Of a stretch of DNA of 64,000 nucleotides, positions 61,626-64,000 are shown one piece after another. The DNA comes from Chelydra serpentina (Eukaryota; Chordata; Testudines; Chelydridae), in assembly GCA_037349315.1 (NCBI GenBank), contig JBAIAC010000033.1, positions 15,332,001 through 15,396,000 of the forward strand, read 5' to 3'. Below the pieces are notes generated by a model. It was not told where the DNA came from, ran no database searches, and saw only the letters and a list, made by a program, of their open reading frames with translations. Made by a program: the position numbers and the translations under genes. Each line of letters starts with the position of its first letter. Position 1 is the first letter of the stretch.

Positions 61626-63274
61626 CAGGCCCAACCTTGCTCCCACCGGAGGCAATGGAAAAACTCTCATTGAGTTCAGTCAAGCCCTAATATGTTAAGA
61701 AACAGGACAGATTACATTCTTCTTTAGTTCTGGACTTCGTTAATAAAACTTACCTATGGGTACCTATTTGACATTTGGATTCATGTTCTTTGTAGTACTA
61801 AGGCAATTTAACATGAAACATACGCTGTAGAAGGTAAACCGTTCAATACATGTTTTCATGGTTGTTTGATTCTACCCCTCTGCTGAGCAAACAGTGAACA
61901 AATATTTCACTGGCCTCAGGGATTCTGGCTCTTTTCATTCATTCACTCTTGTTGTGTGCAGTATTATCTATGGTAGCTTATTTGTTCATATACTGTATAT
62001 TTCACAGCAAGTTTTCTTGTGGAAGGTGTGCTGAAGTATTCTTAAATGGTCAGACAAAACCCAAATATAAACACAAACTCATCAGTATAAACATCCTGCC
62101 AAAGCTATCAGATACACTTCCTTCATGCAACAGAAAACAACTGAAGATGTTAACATATTAAACTATTTTGACCTGTTATGACTCATCACAGGACACAAGC
62201 AATATCAAACACTCTGCTCTTTGACCAGCTCACATAAAATTCAGTCATCCGATTTGAAAATTAACTCTTATTTTTACACTTGCATTGCAAATCTACATTC
62301 AAGAGCTATATATTCAGCTATAACTGAAAAGAAGAGGGAGATTTTTCAAAGGCACAAAAGTCAGTTAGGTGTCCAAGTCCCAGTGACAGTCAATGGAAGT
62401 TGGGAGCCTAATGGAGCTTGTCAAACTTTTTGTTTTGATGGTACAGTTTTCTGTTGGAAAATGTAGCTTCATTGAAAATTAAACATTTAGTAGGACCGTG
62501 TTAATTCTGGCAAAATTTTGAAGGGAAAAGTCTAAATGATTCATTCAGACTTTCTTGTTTGATTTTGATTAAGTGGATGGGTTTCATTGTGGTAATGTCA
62601 AAACCTTTCATTTAGCCTATTGTTTCATTTCATTTCGATTTACATTATACTATTAATTTTAACATAATGTATTTATATATTGCTTTATATTGAATTAACA
62701 GTCTATATTTTAATATTGTCAAAAGGTTTCTATCTTATTCAAACAATGTTTTAAAAATATCAATGAAATTTGACATTTTCAAAATGAAACAATTTAACAT
62801 TCTCTAAACTAACACTGACAAATTGAAATGTTCTTTTTGCAAATTTTGATTTTATTTATTTATTTATTGCATATTCATTTCCCTAGGAGCATGTAGATGC
62901 TCTGGTAATCCTCAATTCTGGAATAAAATATACTTGCAACTTCACTGAAAAAAAAGGAGAACTCTGCCACTAGATAACTGGATATTTGTTGGAAGTTCCA
63001 GTCTCTCGTGTTCATAGGCTCAGCAGTGCTAGTAATGTATGGTTATGATTTGCAGAGATATTCATTAAAATCTATTTTTGTGGGGCTTTTTTGTTCCATT
63101 TTGATTTGAATTTTGGTTTTAATGATCCCAGCAACTGAAAGTGAAATTCTTTCACTTACACTTTTGCCTAGCTTAGGTACCAAACTACTAAATCAGGTTC
63201 ACTTAGGCTGGATTGAAGAAATTCTCCCAAAGGGTTACTGAAAAACCTGCAAACCTTTCAGCCAGTCTCGCTAA

Positions 63275-63548
63275 GGCTATGTTTACACTACGGACCCTAC
63301 AGCGGCACAGCTGTACTGGTACAGCTACATCGCTGTAAGGTCTCCTGTGCAGCCACTCTATGCTGGCGGGAGAGAGCTCTCCCGCTGGCATAATTAAACC
63401 ACCCCCAATGAGTGGCAGTAGCTATGTTGGCAGGAGAGCGTGTCCTGCTGACATAATGCTGTGCACACCAGCACTTTTGTTGGCAAAACTTATGTCGGTC
63501 AGGGGTGTGTTTTTTCAGACTCCTGACTGACAAAAGTTTTATCAACAA
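63275..63548 (+). mobile_element. PIF/Harbinger-type MITE, truncated at right end
   Basis: The left end GGCTATGTTTACACTACGG follows a TAA. The interior has mirrored blocks GGCGGGAGAGAGCTCTCCCG and GGCAGGAGAGCGTGTCCTGC. The expected right terminus (reverse complement of the left) is absent after GACAAAAGTTTTATC. Different family from the copies at 6072, 14646 and 17316. Confidence 0.7.
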
Positions 63549-64000
63549 ACATACTACTGTATGAAGTTTATGAATACTACTACAGTCTGAAGTTTCATTT
63601 TTATAATGAAATCTCTGTACAGGTGTGTGAACTAGTCACTGCTAGAATTATCATTGTCCCTTGATAGAAAGAGAAAAACCTTCATCCTTTGTTACATTTG
63701 TACAAATGCATGTAGGGTGCATTTCTGATGGAGACACTCATGCTAAGAAGACGACATCAATGGGATCATTATCTTACAGTATACTAGTACTGTGCTGTTC
63801 TTAACGCTTTCCAAGACTCAAAATACTTTATAACAAGGAAACCTGAAATGATGTCCTTTTTTTTACAGATTGATATAATGTGCATATAAAATGACAGCCC
63901 CCTGCCCAAGTACCTTTTATTGTTTGATTTTATGCAGTTGTTCCCTTATATAAATTGGAAAAAGGAAATGGTCATATTAATATTCCATCCATATCTCAAT

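Larger units (their letters stand above)
55253..64000 (-). other. UNC13C: UNC13C intron upstream of exon A (partial)
   Basis: At least 8.7 kb of intron. Contents recognised: an LTR-like segment (57370-58035), a hAT (58419-59200), ancient repeats near 61440 and 62340-62600, and a Harbinger MITE (63275-63548). I find nothing else in 55260-57360, 59210-61430 or 62610-63270. Neither the preceding UNC13C exon (expected to end in a split Gln codon) nor any other gene is visible. Confidence 0.88.

Noticed and set aside
61748..61800. Consensus GTAAGT donor on the minus strand upstream of exon A
   Set aside because: The sequence before it does not encode the UNC13C residues expected upstream of exon A; a lone donor consensus is common by chance.
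1..64000. CRISPR array, operon or other prokaryote-type system
   Set aside because: No regularly spaced short repeats, no closely packed genes and clear eukaryotic exon-intron structure; the only genes are UNC13C and transposon relics.

Overview
This is vertebrate nuclear DNA, most probably from a turtle. There are no prokaryotic features. The host content is a set of short, widely spaced exons with GT..AG introns. The repeat population (CR1, MIR/CORE-SINE, a tRNA-derived SINE sharing a CR1-like tail, many hAT and PIF/Harbinger MITEs, solo LTRs, Penelope-like repeats with a GAAAGCTTATGC motif) is the mixture I associate with turtle genomes. The species assignment is inference from repeat families, not a database match.

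One host gene is visible. It lies on the minus strand and crosses the whole window: UNC13C (Munc13-3), the presynaptic vesicle-priming factor. Six consecutive coding exons, 610 bp in total, were placed to the base by their splice sites and matching codon phases. In transcription order they are 55252-55167, 16923-16797, 14205-14109, 12908-12765, 9187-9110 and 3308-3231. They read continuously from FPQELN to ESMGGKE, a central part of the MUN domain. The introns are 38.2 kb, 2.6 kb, 1.2 kb, 3.6 kb and 5.8 kb. Neither end of the gene is in the window.

Everything else is intronic. From 64000 to 55253 the upstream intron holds a truncated Harbinger MITE, a GC-rich non-autonomous hAT and an LTR-like segment. 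The 38 kb intron (55166-16924) is the main accessory region. It contains a 700-bp solo LTR, a CR1 split by a hAT, several degraded L2/L3-like LINE pieces, a tRNA-SINE, MIRs and a hAT foldback with about 0.6-kb inverted arms. It also holds a 1566-bp LTR with a 44-bp minisatellite, a 2.9-kb hAT with a decayed ZMYM1-like transposase, a hairpin-shaped Penelope-like repeat, another solo LTR and further hATs. Near its 3' end lies a degraded second copy of the UNC13C exon at 14109-14205. The smaller introns carry Harbinger MITEs, a CR1 3' end, a mariner-like MITE, a GC-rich hAT with an internal minisatellite, and a hammerhead-like Penelope repeat.

No new multi-gene system is visible. The items most worth a second look are the duplicated exon relic at 20254-20354, the hairpin and hammerhead-like Penelope-type repeats, and the foldback hAT.
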